From the NCBI GenBank assembly GCA_009746045.1, contig RPFO01000026.1:1015015-1079014 (forward strand): DNA of 64,000 bases, written 5' to 3'. The notes beneath the pieces are model-generated. The model did no database searches. It had not been told where the DNA came from and worked only from the letters and a program-made list of their open reading frames with translations. Source of the DNA: Mesostigma viride. Its lineage: Eukaryota; Streptophyta; Mesostigmatophyceae; Mesostigmatales; Mesostigmataceae. A program made the translations under genes and the position numbers. Every line of letters begins with the position of its first letter. Within the stretch, counting starts at the first letter, position 1. Below are positions 18,709 through 31,179 of the stretch, piece after piece.

Positions 18709-19677
18709 CATCCTGAACTGTGAGAGCATCGCATCCCAGTCATACCCGCAAACCGTGGAGGAGCTGATGGACCGGGTGCGCCGCAAGCTGATACCCCCAG
18801 ACGCGGAGCTCCACGAGCGGATCGCTTTCGGCAAGCTGCGCCAGGGGACCACCCCATATCGCGAGTTTCTGTCCAAGTTTGAGTCCAGCGCCGCTTATCT
18901 AACCGACATGACCTGGTACGAGTACAAGATCAGATTCATCGAGGCGCTCAGCCCCGAGCTGCAGGACGAGGTATTCAAACACTACGCTGAGGTCCCCTGG
19001 AAGGAGTGGGACATCCTGAATATCCAGAGATACCTTCTGCAGGTGGCCGACGTGGTGTCTCGCGGGCGCGCACCCTCGGTGCGCCGTTTCTTCATGGGTC
19101 AGCCACTGCAGGTCCGCGACGGGTGAACCAGATGTACTCTACGGAGCTCACCGGCGAGGAGGAGGAGGAGTACCCCGACGACCCTGATGATGGATACACT
19201 GACCTTGGCGTTAACGCGATCGATGCTAGCAAGGCGCGCTGCTTCATGTGCAGTGAGGTGGGGCACCTCAAGCGCGACTGCCCCAGGCTTCGGGGCAAGA
19301 ACGCCGGTCGCGGGGCAGGAGAAGGGACACCCAGCGTTCGTTTCTCCGGCCCGGCCTTCGGCAGCCGCCCCGACTCCTCCGGCCCTCGGGACCGACCCCG
19401 CAACGCGGGTGAGCGTGCGGCTCGCCTGCAGCACGCCAGACAGGTCCCGACGCAGTACCAGCAGCCGCGACCCCCCGCGATCAGCTCTACCAAGGGTGTG
19501 TTGCGCGCGGTCAACGAGATTGAGGCGCGTCGACAGTCCTCCTCTTCCGGCCAAACGCAGGCGGTGGCTGGCTACGAGTATGACGACGAGGAGGGGGCTG
19601 ACGAGGAGGAGGAGGGGGGGGAAGAGGGCGGGTGGTCGGGCGAGGCGGCCTCCCGTCCCACCGCTCCTCGGGAGTAG
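18709..19677 (+). pseudogene. gag: Gypsy gag, C-terminal segment with zinc knuckle
   Basis: It continues gag after the palindrome with a typical retrotransposon-gag helix set (RRKLIPPDAELHERIAF, then YREFLSKFESS, then EYKIRFIEALSPEL). A one-base loss near 19110-19126 (GACGGGTGAAC, where one more G would keep the frame) shifts reading into a TGA. The next frame carries an acidic stretch and one CCHC knuckle (CFMCSEVGHLKRDC, about 19240-19282), then a Pro/Arg-rich tail and an acidic end, stopping at 19675-19677. This copy therefore has a single-base lesion, or a sequencing error in a G run. Confidence 0.8.
19614..19620 (+). promoter_or_regulatory. candidate gag-pol -1 frameshift site G GGG GGG
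   Basis: A run of eight G (19614-19621) lies in gag codons GAG GGG GGG. The pol frame is -1 to gag and opens only after a TGA at 19599-19601, so the shift must occur between there and the gag stop. This heptamer is in the right register and is the only obvious slippery run. Confidence 0.4.
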
Positions 19678-20673
19678 TAGCCCTGCCCATGGGCTTGGGT
19701 CCCGGGGTAGGGGATAGGGTAGAAAAATCAGATGGTAGCCCAGACGCGGAGTCAATTAGAGTAGAGGTAGACGTCAATAACGTGGCCGCAGACGCGTCCA
19801 CCCAACCGGCGGCGCGTGCATCTCAAGGAGATTCGCGGCATCTGTTTCTTTTCAGCGGAGGGTTACTGGTCCCTCCCACCGTCCTTGATCCGTATTTGAA
19901 GGAGAAAACGATCATGGATGTGAAGTTCCTGGTCGACACCGGCGCCTCCACGTCCTTCATCAATGAGGCCCTGGTGCGTCGGCTGGGCCTGGTACCCCGA
20001 CCTCACACCACGGCAGTATATGTCACCTATTCCGACGGTCGGCGACACCAATCGCCGGGCCTAGCAGACATCAAGGGTGTACTGCAGGGCACGCCGGTGG
20101 ACCTGGTGGCGACTATTGCGCCGTTAGGCGCTGCCGACATCATCATTGGAGTGGACTGGCTGGACAAGCAGGATGTGGACATCAGTGTGCGCCGGCGGGT
20201 GGTTTGGTTTCCGGATGGTTCCTTCTGGTGCCCAGACAGCGAGTATAGGGCACAGGCCGCGGAGGTCCATAACATTACACACGAGCGCTCGGCGGACGGG
20301 CCCCGACCAGCGTCCCAGATCCTGATGAGTAGCAAGACGCTGGCGCGCCAGCTCCGGAAGGGCAAGGAGTACGCGATGTATCGCATAGACCTGGACAGCA
20401 CTCAGGCTCTGCTTAACGAGATTGGTGCTGGGTTCACACCGGACGAGCTGGCGCGGTTCAATGCCGTCCTGGAGAAGCGCACTGCCCTCTTCGCCGATCG
20501 CACCCCCCAGTTCCCTCCCAATCGGTCGGTGTTACATCGTGTCCAGCTCCATGAGGGTTCCGGGCCTACTGTGTCTCCCATGTACCGCATGGGCCCAGTC
20601 GAGCTGGTGGAGCTCAAGAAGATCCTCATCTCACTACTCGACGCTGGGCTCATTGAACTCAGCAACAGCCCCT
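19621..20673 (+). CDS. pol: Gypsy pol, protease and start of RT
   Basis: The frame overlaps the end of gag and has no ATG at its start, in keeping with frameshift expression. The retropepsin-like domain has the active-site FLVDTGASTSFI near 19930 and the second motif IIIGVDWLD near 20142. The start of RT follows (FADRTPQFPPN, then KKILISLLDAGLIELSNSP). The frame is interrupted at 20673 by the 5.1-kb insert and continues exactly at 25820, once one CT of the target duplication is removed. Confidence 0.9.
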
Positions 20674-21270
20674 CACAACACCTTGAAATGGCCTTTTTTT
20701 TACATAAATTCTGGCCCATGGCAAGTTTATGGTTGGATTAACCTAGGATTGGATCCCACGACTCCCCGGGATGTGTCTGGCTAGTGGTGGAGTAGTTGAG
20801 TCAAAATGTTAAGTTTACGTGGTATTCCCTGCTTAAGTTAACTCCAGATCCAAGGCCAAAACTGGCCACCTAAACCACTTGCACTTGCATAGCAACAATA
20901 ATTGATATCAGATTATGCTGTAACTTTGCAAGGGTGACGAATACGAGTTGTTCTGACCTTGTACAAAGTTCTAGGGCATTCGGAGCCCTATTTAGTGACA
21001 AATGCTAGCAAAATAGTGCTAGCATTTGTCGTAAATGGCAATTTTTAATTAATATTAAATCCAAATAATGTCAGAATGACACCCAAACCTATTGTCATCA
21101 TGCCAACACCTGACACAGGGTCCCCACAATTCATGTGCAAAAATTCAGATCATACGGAGCCCAAAATGGTGACATTTGCCTGCATTTGTCACCATTTTGG
21201 CTCTTTTTTATCACAATTTTAACAACACTAACCACCAAGACACTCCCCAAGCTAGGGCACATCATGTTAA

Positions 21271-22970
21271 CCCCTAAATGGTCTGGCTGCCGATTTTCCG
21301 CCTAAAACTGAGTTACAGCCGACACGTCGGCCCCTTCTCGGGGGACCAAATGCCGCGAAAACTATTGAGAATTAGGAAACGTTTAGCTGAGAAGATCGAA
21401 AGTTTATAATTTTCCTCACAGCATGGTACTAGGGTTTGCATACTTCTGACAAAGTTATAGAGGTGTTCTGGCCGGTCAAAGTACAAGGGGTCAGGGTACT
21501 TTTTCACGTAGAACGTGCATTCCGGAAAACGACGACCTGGCCATGGCGGCTTGCGCACACGCATGGCATTTACGTTTTCGTTCGAATTTTCTGACCAAAC
21601 TCAGGAAATTGATTTTATACGTCCTAAAGATGATACAGGCCAATTTTTGGTTCGCGGGAATGCCATTTGATAGGTGTCGGCAGCGTTCTTGCTGGAAAAA
21701 GTTGCGATCAGGCCGGACGATAGAAACGTTGACAGCAATACCTTTCCGGCGTATTTTAAAGGATATATCGGTTTCTTTGTAATTTTTATGATGATTTGTA
21801 GTCGTAAACGTGCAAGGGTGGCCAGAAATCGTCGAATCTAGCGACCATGCTGCACAACTTTGGTGTGCCGAAATGCGCCATTTTGCGGCCACCGCCTGGG
21901 CCAAGGTAATGCCAGCCATGCCAGGTAAAGCTGAGTTATCGTTTTCTTGTCGATGTTTGACGTTTATATATACGTTCTAGCTTGTGTAGCACATTCTTTC
22001 TTCATTATTCATGCTCTTTCTTGACCATGGCCTGGCCCCTTCCTAAAACACCATTCTTAGATGCTTCCCTCAGTCAGTTGACCTGCCATAGTGTGATGGT
22101 GATAAGTTTTAGAGGCTGTATGGGTTTGAATACCTCCATATATGTTTGTTATACATTTCCCACACACATATTGCATGAGTGTGAGGCAGTTGGCTGGTCT
22201 CTGTGGGATCATCAAGCATGTACCCGGTGAGTAGAAGCTTCCCATTGTCAGCATGTGCCACCAGGTGTGCTGGCCATCACCTGGCAAGCTATAGCAGCTT
22301 AGGCCTAGTTTATCCTTGCTAGGGCAAGCTGAAATAGGCTTAAAATCACTAGTTTGTTGGTGGCTGCCTCCTAGAATGCATGCCTTGCGTAGGGTATCCG
22401 TACCACGTTACCTACGTGCATGGACAAGGTGGCACCTGCACATAGGTGCCATGTAAGGGCAGTGTGATGATGCAGTTATGTTTCCCCATCATTGTGGAAG
22501 GGAAATGTATTGTGTGGCATGGTTGGGGGACATTTTTAGTAGGTATTAGTAGGTAGTATGCCCACCCCTACCCCTTTGGTTGCTTTTTACCAACGGTACC
22601 CCTATGGGCTGTACTGGGTGTAACTGCTGGTATACCCACCCAAATGATGACCCCAATGGCTCAAACTGTTCAGCAACTAATTGTTTATCATCCCTGAAGT
22701 GGTAGGTGCCTAGCTCTTACAACATAATTCAAAATGCACATTCTACCAAAAATGAAAACGCTCGTCTTGACCCCCCTGACTTTGACGGCAGTTATACATG
22801 GCCTACCCTGCATATATGTAAGGTTGTGATATACCAACCCGAAGGGCAACTCGTGGACATGCTTGGCCCCCAAGGACAGCCATTGGATATGGGTGGGTTG
22901 GATGGCATCTGGTTTGCAAAATTGTGAAGTTACAGCCGATGCATCGGCAGTATTTCTGCCCATTTAGGGG
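21271..22970 (-). mobile_element. 1.7-kb piggyBac derivative (non-autonomous)
   Basis: It is flanked by TTAA (21267-21270 and 22971-22974). Its left end is the inverse of the right end of the large piggyBac element, over about 230 bp (compare 16300-16536). Its right end is the inverse of that element's left end (compare 4850-5000). It carries the same subterminal palindromes (near 21320 and 22937). Transposase coding sequence is missing, so it is an internally deleted or replaced relative in the opposite orientation. Confidence 0.85.
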
Positions 22971-22974
22971 TTAA

Positions 22975-25817
22975 TTCTTTGCAGGCAACTCAAGAATGAC
23001 TAGTACAAACAGCGTGCAAAACCTTGGGGCATGTGAATGCCTGAGTGGTGACCATAGCTAGCAGAATGTATAATGTAAGGTAGACATTGCCAGTATGCCA
23101 CATTGCTGTGATGCGCAGTGCACGTCCATATATACCCCATAACACCATACCTTTAAACTACTTGGCACATTGCAAAATGGGAAGGAAAGGTGGACAATAC
23201 ATGCCACGTCACTAGAACACAGCCATTTGGTTGCTACCAACACGCACCATGCGTGATATATACGTGTAATACATGTCAAGAACATGCCGAGCGAACATCA
23301 AGGTGAAGTGACACCCAGCCGCTGGCACATGTCACCTGGCATCCACGTATGCTCACGTGATATGGTATTGGCATATCCCATGTCTCCATCTCTTGTGCTT
23401 TGTGGGCACCGAGCCACCCATGCAGTAACCCACCCATGCAGCCACCTGGTCACCCACCCAATGAACTGCTTACACTCTTGCGCGCCCGTGCACCCAGCCA
23501 CCCACACGTCCACCCACCTAGTGACCAAAGCCAGCCAGCCAGCCGTGCACGTGCTAACCCACCTTATTATATAACCACGCATGCACCTAGGCACCCAACC
23601 AGCTTAACCAACCCACTTGGACATTCACCCACCCAGCAAGGCACCTGCGCTTGCAACCCACACACCTATAATAGGTAATAAGGAAGCACTCACCCATCCA
23701 ATGAGCCAACCACCCAACCACCCAACCACCTAAACACCCAGCCAGCATGCCCCATATGCACCATCCGGCCACCCACCCTTGACCCACCCACCCACCCACC
23801 CACTCAACCACTCAGTGCCCCCCACCCTTACACCCACTGACCCACCCACACATGCACTTTCTCAGCCAGCCACCCCCACCTCACCCCCAACCTGCACAGC
23901 CCTTCACCAGCGATATCAGGTGAGTCGGTCCCAACCATAAACCCACCCACGCATCCATATCTGTGCGCGCCCACCCGCCCATCTACCCGTCCCTCCGCCC
24001 ACCGACCCACACCTAGTCATCTACACATCCACCAGCCACCAACCACCAATGGCCCATCCACCAACCCACCCACCCACACGCATCCCTAACCACCCAACCA
24101 CTAACCCACCATCCTCAAACCCATGCAATTGTTTCACTCACACATCTAACTACCCACCCACTTAGGAGTCTCCAAAGCCTATCATCACGCAGACACCTGG
24201 CCATCTGCCTACAACCGATCACCCTAACACTCGTCTACCCATCATGACCAGCCACCCATCCACCCACCCTCTCCACCTGCCTGTGCTCCCAGCTACTCGG
24301 CCAGCCATTTACCAAGGCATCCACCTTTCAGCCAGCCACCTGCCATTGAACCCACCCATGTCTAGGAATCCCTTGAAGCATCTACAGCCTAAGCCTCCCA
24401 CCCAAGACTTCCAGGGCACCTGAACAACCAACCAACCAATCAACCAGCTACACAACTACCTAACCACCTAACCACTCAACAACCCGATCACCAAACCACC
24501 TAACCACCCAACACCCAAACCAGCCAGGCATGTGCCCGCCCATTTGCCCTCGCACGCCCGCACCATCAGGTCCCTCCATACACGCCCCGTTCACCTAGCC
24601 AGCCACCTGCCCAACTCACGCATGAAGTCAACGTTAGCCATGCATGGCCTCACGTTGCATCACTTGCATTGCATGGGTAGTTTGCATGAGGCAGCTTCCA
24701 TCTCGTTGTCAGCAACTGAAAAGGCTCTTTCTTTACTTTAATGAATGAGCAACAACGTTGGAAACGTTATCCTATCCCTCTTTAAAACAGTCTTTAAATC
24801 AGAAAGACGAGGGCAAATATCTGGACAAGGTGGCAATAACCACTGCAAAATGCACTTGAGAACGTCTTATTAATCCAGCTCTCTACCCTTTGAGAAGCTG
24901 CCTTGCGTTAGCAGCGATCCTGGGCCCTCTAGCTCGCTCACCTCGCTTAATCTGCGCTTCTTTATGGCTGCCGGGAGATGCGAAGCTTGAACCCAGCGTG
25001 TCGTGGCGAGGTCCTCTGCCCGGCCCATCACACCTCGAAACCGCATGCCGACTAATTAAAAACGATGCCCCCCTTTGCCTTTTGTATCGGGCGTCAAAAG
25101 AACGATAAACTCGCTTGGAAAACACTGTCGCAAAGAGCTTTCTACAGGCATTATAAGCAATTTTCGCAGTTTTTACCGCACTTATTGCACAGCCGGGAGA
25201 CCATTAGGGACCTTTGCGCGGAATCTCGTGCACGCCATATGTCCTGCTGGCTTATTGCCGCAGGCTGGCAGTATAGGAAGGTCGGGCATAGCCTAAAGAG
25301 GTAATTATCTGACGATAAAGATATGCATTGCATGACGCAAGAAACAGACGGATTTCGCACCCCCCAGTTTATTCACGCAAATGCCGGAAAATTAAAAGCG
25401 AAACTCAAAAAACGAAAACACTAACCTCTTCGGGAATATTATAACGAACAAGCTGAGCTATCGTGCCGGGTTTTTCGTTTCCTCCCGTATCCAGGACCGT
25501 GAGACACGTACCACCGAGAAATCTGGATTTCGCGAAAAAAATTGTGCGCTGCAAAAAAAATATTTGTCCCGCTCAATGCCCTCGTCGCAATCACAGCGCA
25601 TATCATTCCAAACTTATTCCATGGATTAATCGTGATGTAAGCTTCGTTTTGACACCTCAGGCGGCTGAAATGACGCAGGTTTCAGAACGCTAGCTGATGC
25701 TCGACCGCCATGGGTGTTTTCGTCGTTTTCGTCTCTCGCGGCGCGGGAAAAATCTAGATCTCGGACGAAATCCGGACAATAATTTATGTCAAAATTTGGC
25801 GGGTTCGCGGTGTTGTG
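22975..25817. other. non-coding part of 5.1-kb element; CCCA-rich tract
   Basis: No gene is supported. Positions 23400-24640 are dominated by imperfect (CCCA)n, CCAACCAC and CAGCCA repeats, which give long low-complexity frames that I do not accept as genes. From 24700 to 25790 the sequence is ordinary and unassigned. Confidence 0.5.
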
Positions 25818-25819
25818 CT

Positions 25820-28229
25820 TCTCAGCGGGCGTGCTGCTCGTTCCCAAGCCAGGAGGCAAGTGGCGTCTGGTGACTGACTACCGGAAGCTGAACGCTATCA
25901 CCGTCAAGTCCCGGTATCCTCTACCGCGGATCGACGACATCTTCAACCGTGTCCAGGGGGCGACGTGTTTCACCGTCATCGACTGTGCGGACGGGTTTTG
26001 GCAGCTGCGCATCGCGCCAGAAGACTGCCACAAGACCGCGTTCGCTACGCCCTTCGGTCACTATCAGTTTCGGGTGGCGGCAATGGGGCTGTGTAACTCG
26101 CCCGCGTCCTTCCAGATGCTGATGAATGACATCCTCCGTCCGGTGATGGGTACAGCCCACCTGCCGCAGGTCTCTCAGGACCTGGCGGACCCGCAGAAGG
26201 GAGCGCGCCCGCCCTGGACCTACAAGCGCACGTGCGCGCTGGCGTATCTGGACGACATCCTGGTGTACTCCAAGACGTTCGAGGAGCACCTGGAGGATGT
26301 GGACGCCGTGCTGCAGATCATGGAGGATGAGCACCTTTCGGCGCGGAAGGCCAAGGTGCGCGCCGGCCGCTGCGTACCGTTTCTAGGTCATACCCTGTCC
26401 GCGGACGGCATCGCGACCGACCCTGAGAAGATCGAGTCTGTCCAGCAATGGCCTGTCCCTACGGACGTGAAAGGAGTCCGCAGCTTCCTGGGATTGGCAT
26501 CTTACTACCGCCGGTTCATCCCGCGGTTCGCCACCATCGCCGCCCCGATCAATGCTCTTCTCAAAAAGGGTACTCCGTTCCTTTGGGCTGAGCAGTGCCA
26601 ACAGGCGTTCGAGGCGCTCAAGCGCCACCTCACCACAGCGCCAGTCCTTATCCTGCCGGACCCGGCCCTTCCTTTCGTCGTGGCTACGGACGCCAGCAAG
26701 GTGGCCATCGGGGGTGTTCTCCTGCAGGACCACGGCAAGGGCCTTCAGCCCATCGAGTACATCTCACGAACGATGATTCCGGCGGAGCGGAATTATCCAG
26801 TGCATCAGCAGGAACTCCTGGCAGTCGTCTACAGCTGCCACACGTGGCGTCATCATCTCTTGGGGGCCCAGTTTTCGGTGGCCATCAGTGAGCAGGGGGA
26901 TCTCGACCCCCATCGCCTGGTGATCCACACGGACCACCGGCCGCTCACCCACCTCCTGGTGCAGCCCAACTTGACGCCCCGCCAGGCGCGGTGGATGGAG
27001 TACCTGTCACAGTTCGCGCCGTTCAAGATCCAATATGTCAAGGGCGCGGACAATGTGGTGCCCGACGCTCTCTCGCGACGGGCAGACTACTGGTTCTACG
27101 AGGACATGGACGTGCTGCATACCACCTGTGTCCCAGTGGCCGCCCCGGGGACCGCCTACGGTGTGGAACCACGGTCCCCCCGGGCCCGCCACTTGTTTCA
27201 TCTTGGGCACACCACCATGGATGACCTGTCACCCCTCCCGGAGGAGACGGTTCACCCACGAGCCCACGAGGACGTGGACACCCCCGGGGAGGGGGAGGGG
27301 TCGCATGCGCGAGTGCCCCTTAGTCATGTGGTGCCGCCCCAGGGAATTTTTCAGCTTCAGCCGCTCGGCCCTCCCACAGTCTTCTCAGAATTCGTCAACC
27401 AGGCGGGTACGGATGCGGCAGAACCGGCGGCGGACGCGTTCACAGTCACGTCGGACTTGGAGATGCTGATCAGCCGTTTCACAATCACGGAGGAAGCAGC
27501 ACTTGAAGCCATCCGGGCACATCCCCAGCAGATGGGGGCCTATCCTTGCAAGTTCCAGGAGGGGAAACTGTTCGTGAGTCCCCAGTCGGAGGAATGGCGG
27601 CTGTATGTTCCTGAGCTCTGCAGGGCTGCCTTGCTTCATGAGCTCCATGATTCTCTCCTGGGCGGACATCAGGGAAGCCACCGTCTCCTTCCCCGGGCAC
27701 GTAAGCACTTCTACTGGCCAGGGATGAAGGAGTATATCGAGACGTATGTGCGCCAGTGCCCCTCGTGTCAGATCATGAAGTCCAGGAACACGGGCTCTCA
27801 GGCCGTCCCTAAGACGCTGCCGGATCCTATGGGTCCTTGGGATTCTATCATGATGGACTTCATCGGCCCGTTCAAGAAGACGAAGAACGGCAACAGCATG
27901 GTCTTGGTGTTTGTGGACCGCCTGACGCGCATGTGTCACCTGGCCCCGTGTCCGGTCGACCTCACAGCGGAGGAGTGCGCCAAGATATACCTGACGCACG
28001 TTTTTCGGTTTCATGGGCTCAGCCGGCAGTTCATCTCTGACCGCGACAAGCTCTTCACGGCCAAATTCTGGCAGGAGTTCTTCGAGCAACTGGGCACCAA
28101 GGTGTCGCTGGGCACGGCCTATCACAGCTCGTCGTCGCACCTGGTGGAGCGGTTGAACCGCACGGTGCAAGAGACCATGCGACACTACACCGACACGGTG
28201 GGCAGCAATTGGGAAGAACTTCTGGGCTT
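25820..28229 (+). CDS. pol: Gypsy pol, RT-RNase H-integrase
   Basis: RT resumes at FSAG-VLLVPKPGGKWRLV. The catalytic regions are FTVIDCADGFWQL and YLDDILVYS near 26247. Between the palm segment NDILRPVMG and YLDD is an extra stretch of about 27 residues (TAHLPQV, then KGARPPW) not usual in this family. RNase H has VATDASKVAIGG and HTDHRPL. Integrase has an HHCC zinc domain (HELHD, GGHQGSH, CPSCQ) and core residues in MDFIGPF, ISDRDKLF and HLVERLNRTVQET. The frame is broken at 28229 by the first CACTA copy and resumes at 32634 in frame (LLG then LVEFSLNN). No other stop is seen. Confidence 0.93.
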
Positions 28230-28589
28230 CACTAGGAACTCGGCTTTGAGAATGGGTGAGAAATGGTGAGAAAAAGGGTGAGAAAGGTGAGAAAAAGGGT
28301 GAGAAATGGGTGAGAATGGGTGAGAAAGGTGAGAAAAAAGGGTGAGAATGGGGTGAGAATGGGTGAGAAAACACGTTTCTCACCCGGGTGAGATTGCCCC
28401 AAAAAGGTGAAAAAAGGGGAAAAACGTGAGAAAAATCTCAAAAAACAGGACGTGAGATAAGTGAGAAAAACGGGAGGTGTGAAATGTGAGAAAAGTGAGA
28501 AAATCAGGACGTGAGAGACGTGAGAAAAGTGAGAAAAACAGGACGTGAGAAAAGTGAGAAAAGTGAGAAAACACAGCGCTGAAAAACAC

Positions 28590-31179
28590 ACCCATAATGC
28601 AATATGCTGGCAGCAGACACATGCATGCAGTGCCAGTAACAACCGCTGTTCAAAACAGCACGAACAATAATGATTTTTTCATTAAATGTTTGAATAATTT
28701 TAATGTTTACAGCTGCAAGAACCCGTTGATTCAACTATTCAACACTGTTATGGCGTTATGTACATCTTCGGCATTCAAATATGCCTTTTCAACACAGTCT
28801 GTTATGGCGTTATGACATCTTCGGCATTCAATGCCTGTTCAACACAGTCTGTTATGGCGTTATGACATCTTTCGCATTCAATGCCTATCATCAAATACTA
28901 TATGGTAGCTAGCTAACAAAGCGGGCCGGTCGACAGGGCGTCACATGCTGACTTGAAAGTGGAACCGCTTGCATTTTACTCTCGTGGTCCCTGCAAGAAA
29001 TAAAGCAAACCGACACAATATACGCAAGAGGAAAAGAAATCAGATCCTTGACATAGATGTAAGCGTTCTACAAGGATCTTGAGCTCAGCAAATGTGTATG
29101 GCAAATCATAATTCCATCAACATACAATTCTACACATCCATGCATGCAAGAGGCCGGGGGAAAAAAAACAGGCCCTTGCAGATAAACATCTATACCTTCA
29201 AATGCCAAAATAATGACACCTATAATTCCCCCTAAAATGAAAGCAGTGCAAGAGACAAAAAAGACATCAGATCCTTGACATAGACATCACCATTCTACAA
29301 GGAAGAGCTCACCAGCACCTAACGGTCCATGCAGCAAATGTGTAGAACCCAACACTCACTCTTATGGCAAAGCAGCCCCATGTGGCAAGGCAGCACCATA
29401 CACATGAATCACACCATGCGCCAGATGTCACACGAGCAAGGCACAACGTTGTCGTCGGATCAGAAAGCAACAAACGTGAAAACGCTAGCGGCCCAAATCT
29501 GAGATTCCGCGGAACACAGAAAATAAGAAAGCTCAGAAGCTACCAGCAAGGGATCGAACATATGACCTTTGGCATGATTTCGCGGCTGTGTGAGTCTCCT
29601 GATCCGAAGGCATCTCACTTAATTAACGTTTCGAAACAGCCAAACTGCGGAAAATCTCTTACCGGAGAGAGTTGCCAATATCAAGGAGACAACCAGCGCA
29701 GGCCAGAAATCGGGAGAATCCGGACCATGGTAGCTCGAGCCTGCCGTTATCTTGTCCGCGTTTTCGAGTCGTGCAGGATTATGAATATGAATGGAGATGG
29801 AAATGTGTAGCCTTGTGCATTGAAATTACGGCTGGCTGACGTGAAGAGCGACTACATGACCTACACGGTGGGGCCGGAAACGGCTTGCTTGATTGTGTTT
29901 CATCGTGGGCAACGAGTCCAACAACTACTTTCTCTGGGCGGCAAACTGCGGCAAATTGAACGCAAACCTCATCATGAAATCTTGACCGTCGAAATCTAAC
30001 AATCCGACGACTTATGCAGTATGCCGCGTAATTTTCTGTTGCGGGAGAGCCGTTGGGCCGGTTCCCGACGCGGGCGACCAGTGGTTTGCGTTAAGTTAAC
30101 TTAGCTGAAGTTCCCCAAGCCGCATGATGGCTCTCATCGACGGCCTCAGTCTATTGACGCGTCGGCCCGATTTTGGCGGCACCCAATTTGACCCCAACGG
30201 CACCTACCGACAAAGGGCATACGTACGTTTCACGCGCACCACGACCTTCGAGCTCTGCTATGGCGGTGGTGCCGTGGGGCCCGCATCAGACTGCGGGCCC
30301 TTATCTGCTTTGGCGGTGCTGCCGTTGGGCCCGCATCAGAATTCAGGCCCTTTATGCATGCGGGCCATTAATGCATGTTACTTTTTTAGTCTTCTGCATA
30401 CAAATATGAAGCAATGAGGTCGTGTCCTCTGGATTTTTGCACTGCAAATGGCATTTGCACCGTGTGCAGTTCCTGGACGTTTGGAAACATGCATGATGGC
30501 ATGTGGCTAATGTAATGACTGACTAGCTAGACCGTTTCAGTGGTTTTTCATTTGCGGGTATTTCCTCGTAAATGGTGGGAAAGCGATCGCAGCAATGGTT
30601 CTCACCACTAGACACTCCCGGCCAGTGAAGCTCGAAAAACACGCCCTGATCAAGCAAGCTGTTTCCGGCCCCACTGTATAGGTCATCTTACAGTCGCTCT
30701 TTGCGTAAGCCAGCCATAATTTCAATGAACAAGGCTACACATTTGCATACTCTTTGCTTGGTTATCGGTGTGCCTTTGTTTGGATGCAGGGGGGATCGCT
30801 GTGCTGACACAACGCGGCAAGGGATTTGCTGGTAGAAGATGCCCTTCCCAAGGCTGATTACAGCGACCCTGCGAATGGCGACGAGGCCTACTGGTGAGCC
30901 TTGTTTTTTGCAAATGCTACTTACGCCGTCTGCTTTGGTTATTTTAATTCAGTCCTATTGAAAGGCGCCTTGGGATTAGCCATGCAATCATGTTTTACTG
31001 TCACAAAGCCAGCCCTAGTAATTAATATCTAGTTTGTTTGGTTTTACCCATCCGGGTGCCATGATCTTGCCGCCAGTAAAAGCGTCCTGTGTTGTATCTG
31101 TTCTATTTTTTTTAATAACCAATACTTGCAATAATAATACTCTTTGCTGGGTTATCGGTGTGCGTTTGTTTGAATGCAG
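28590..31179. other. CACTA copy 1 interior, no clear gene
   Basis: Two direct repeats of a GTTATGGCGTTATGACATCTTC-like unit lie at 28745-28885, shown here only by position and key words (GTTATGGCG, CATTC). Family C sequences lie at 29680-29905 and, inverted, at 30520-30740. Two near-copies of a splice-acceptor-like segment ending GAATGCAG or GGATGCAG occur at 30740-30790 and 31135-31179. A possible short exon ends in a CTACTG/GTGAGC donor near 30894. I cannot assemble a full transposase from it. Confidence 0.45.

Larger units (their letters stand above)
20674..25817. mobile_element. 5.1-kb CAC...GTG non-autonomous DNA transposon in RT
   Basis: The terminal inverted repeat is CACAACACC/GGTGTTGTG with a further matching ACATAAATT about 20-25 bp inside each end. 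The target duplication is CT (20672-20673 and 25818-25819). Removing it restores the RT frame (NSP then FSAG). CAC ends and a 2-bp duplication are features of the CACTA (EnSpm) superfamily, but the ends differ from the two CACTA copies nearby. I find no transposase in it. It contains diverged units of the 173-bp repeat (20920-21220), a 1.7-kb piggyBac derivative and a CCCA-rich region. Confidence 0.8.

Noticed and set aside
23284-24010. ORFs in the CCCA-rich region
   Set aside because: They are low-complexity translations of imperfect tetranucleotide repeats, open on both strands.
28231-28236. CTAG as the target duplication of the GAACTC-ended element
   Set aside because: CTAG is shared by both ends but leaves both host frames off by one. 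Taking CACTAGGAACTC as the TIR with 2-bp duplications TT and TG restores both frames exactly.
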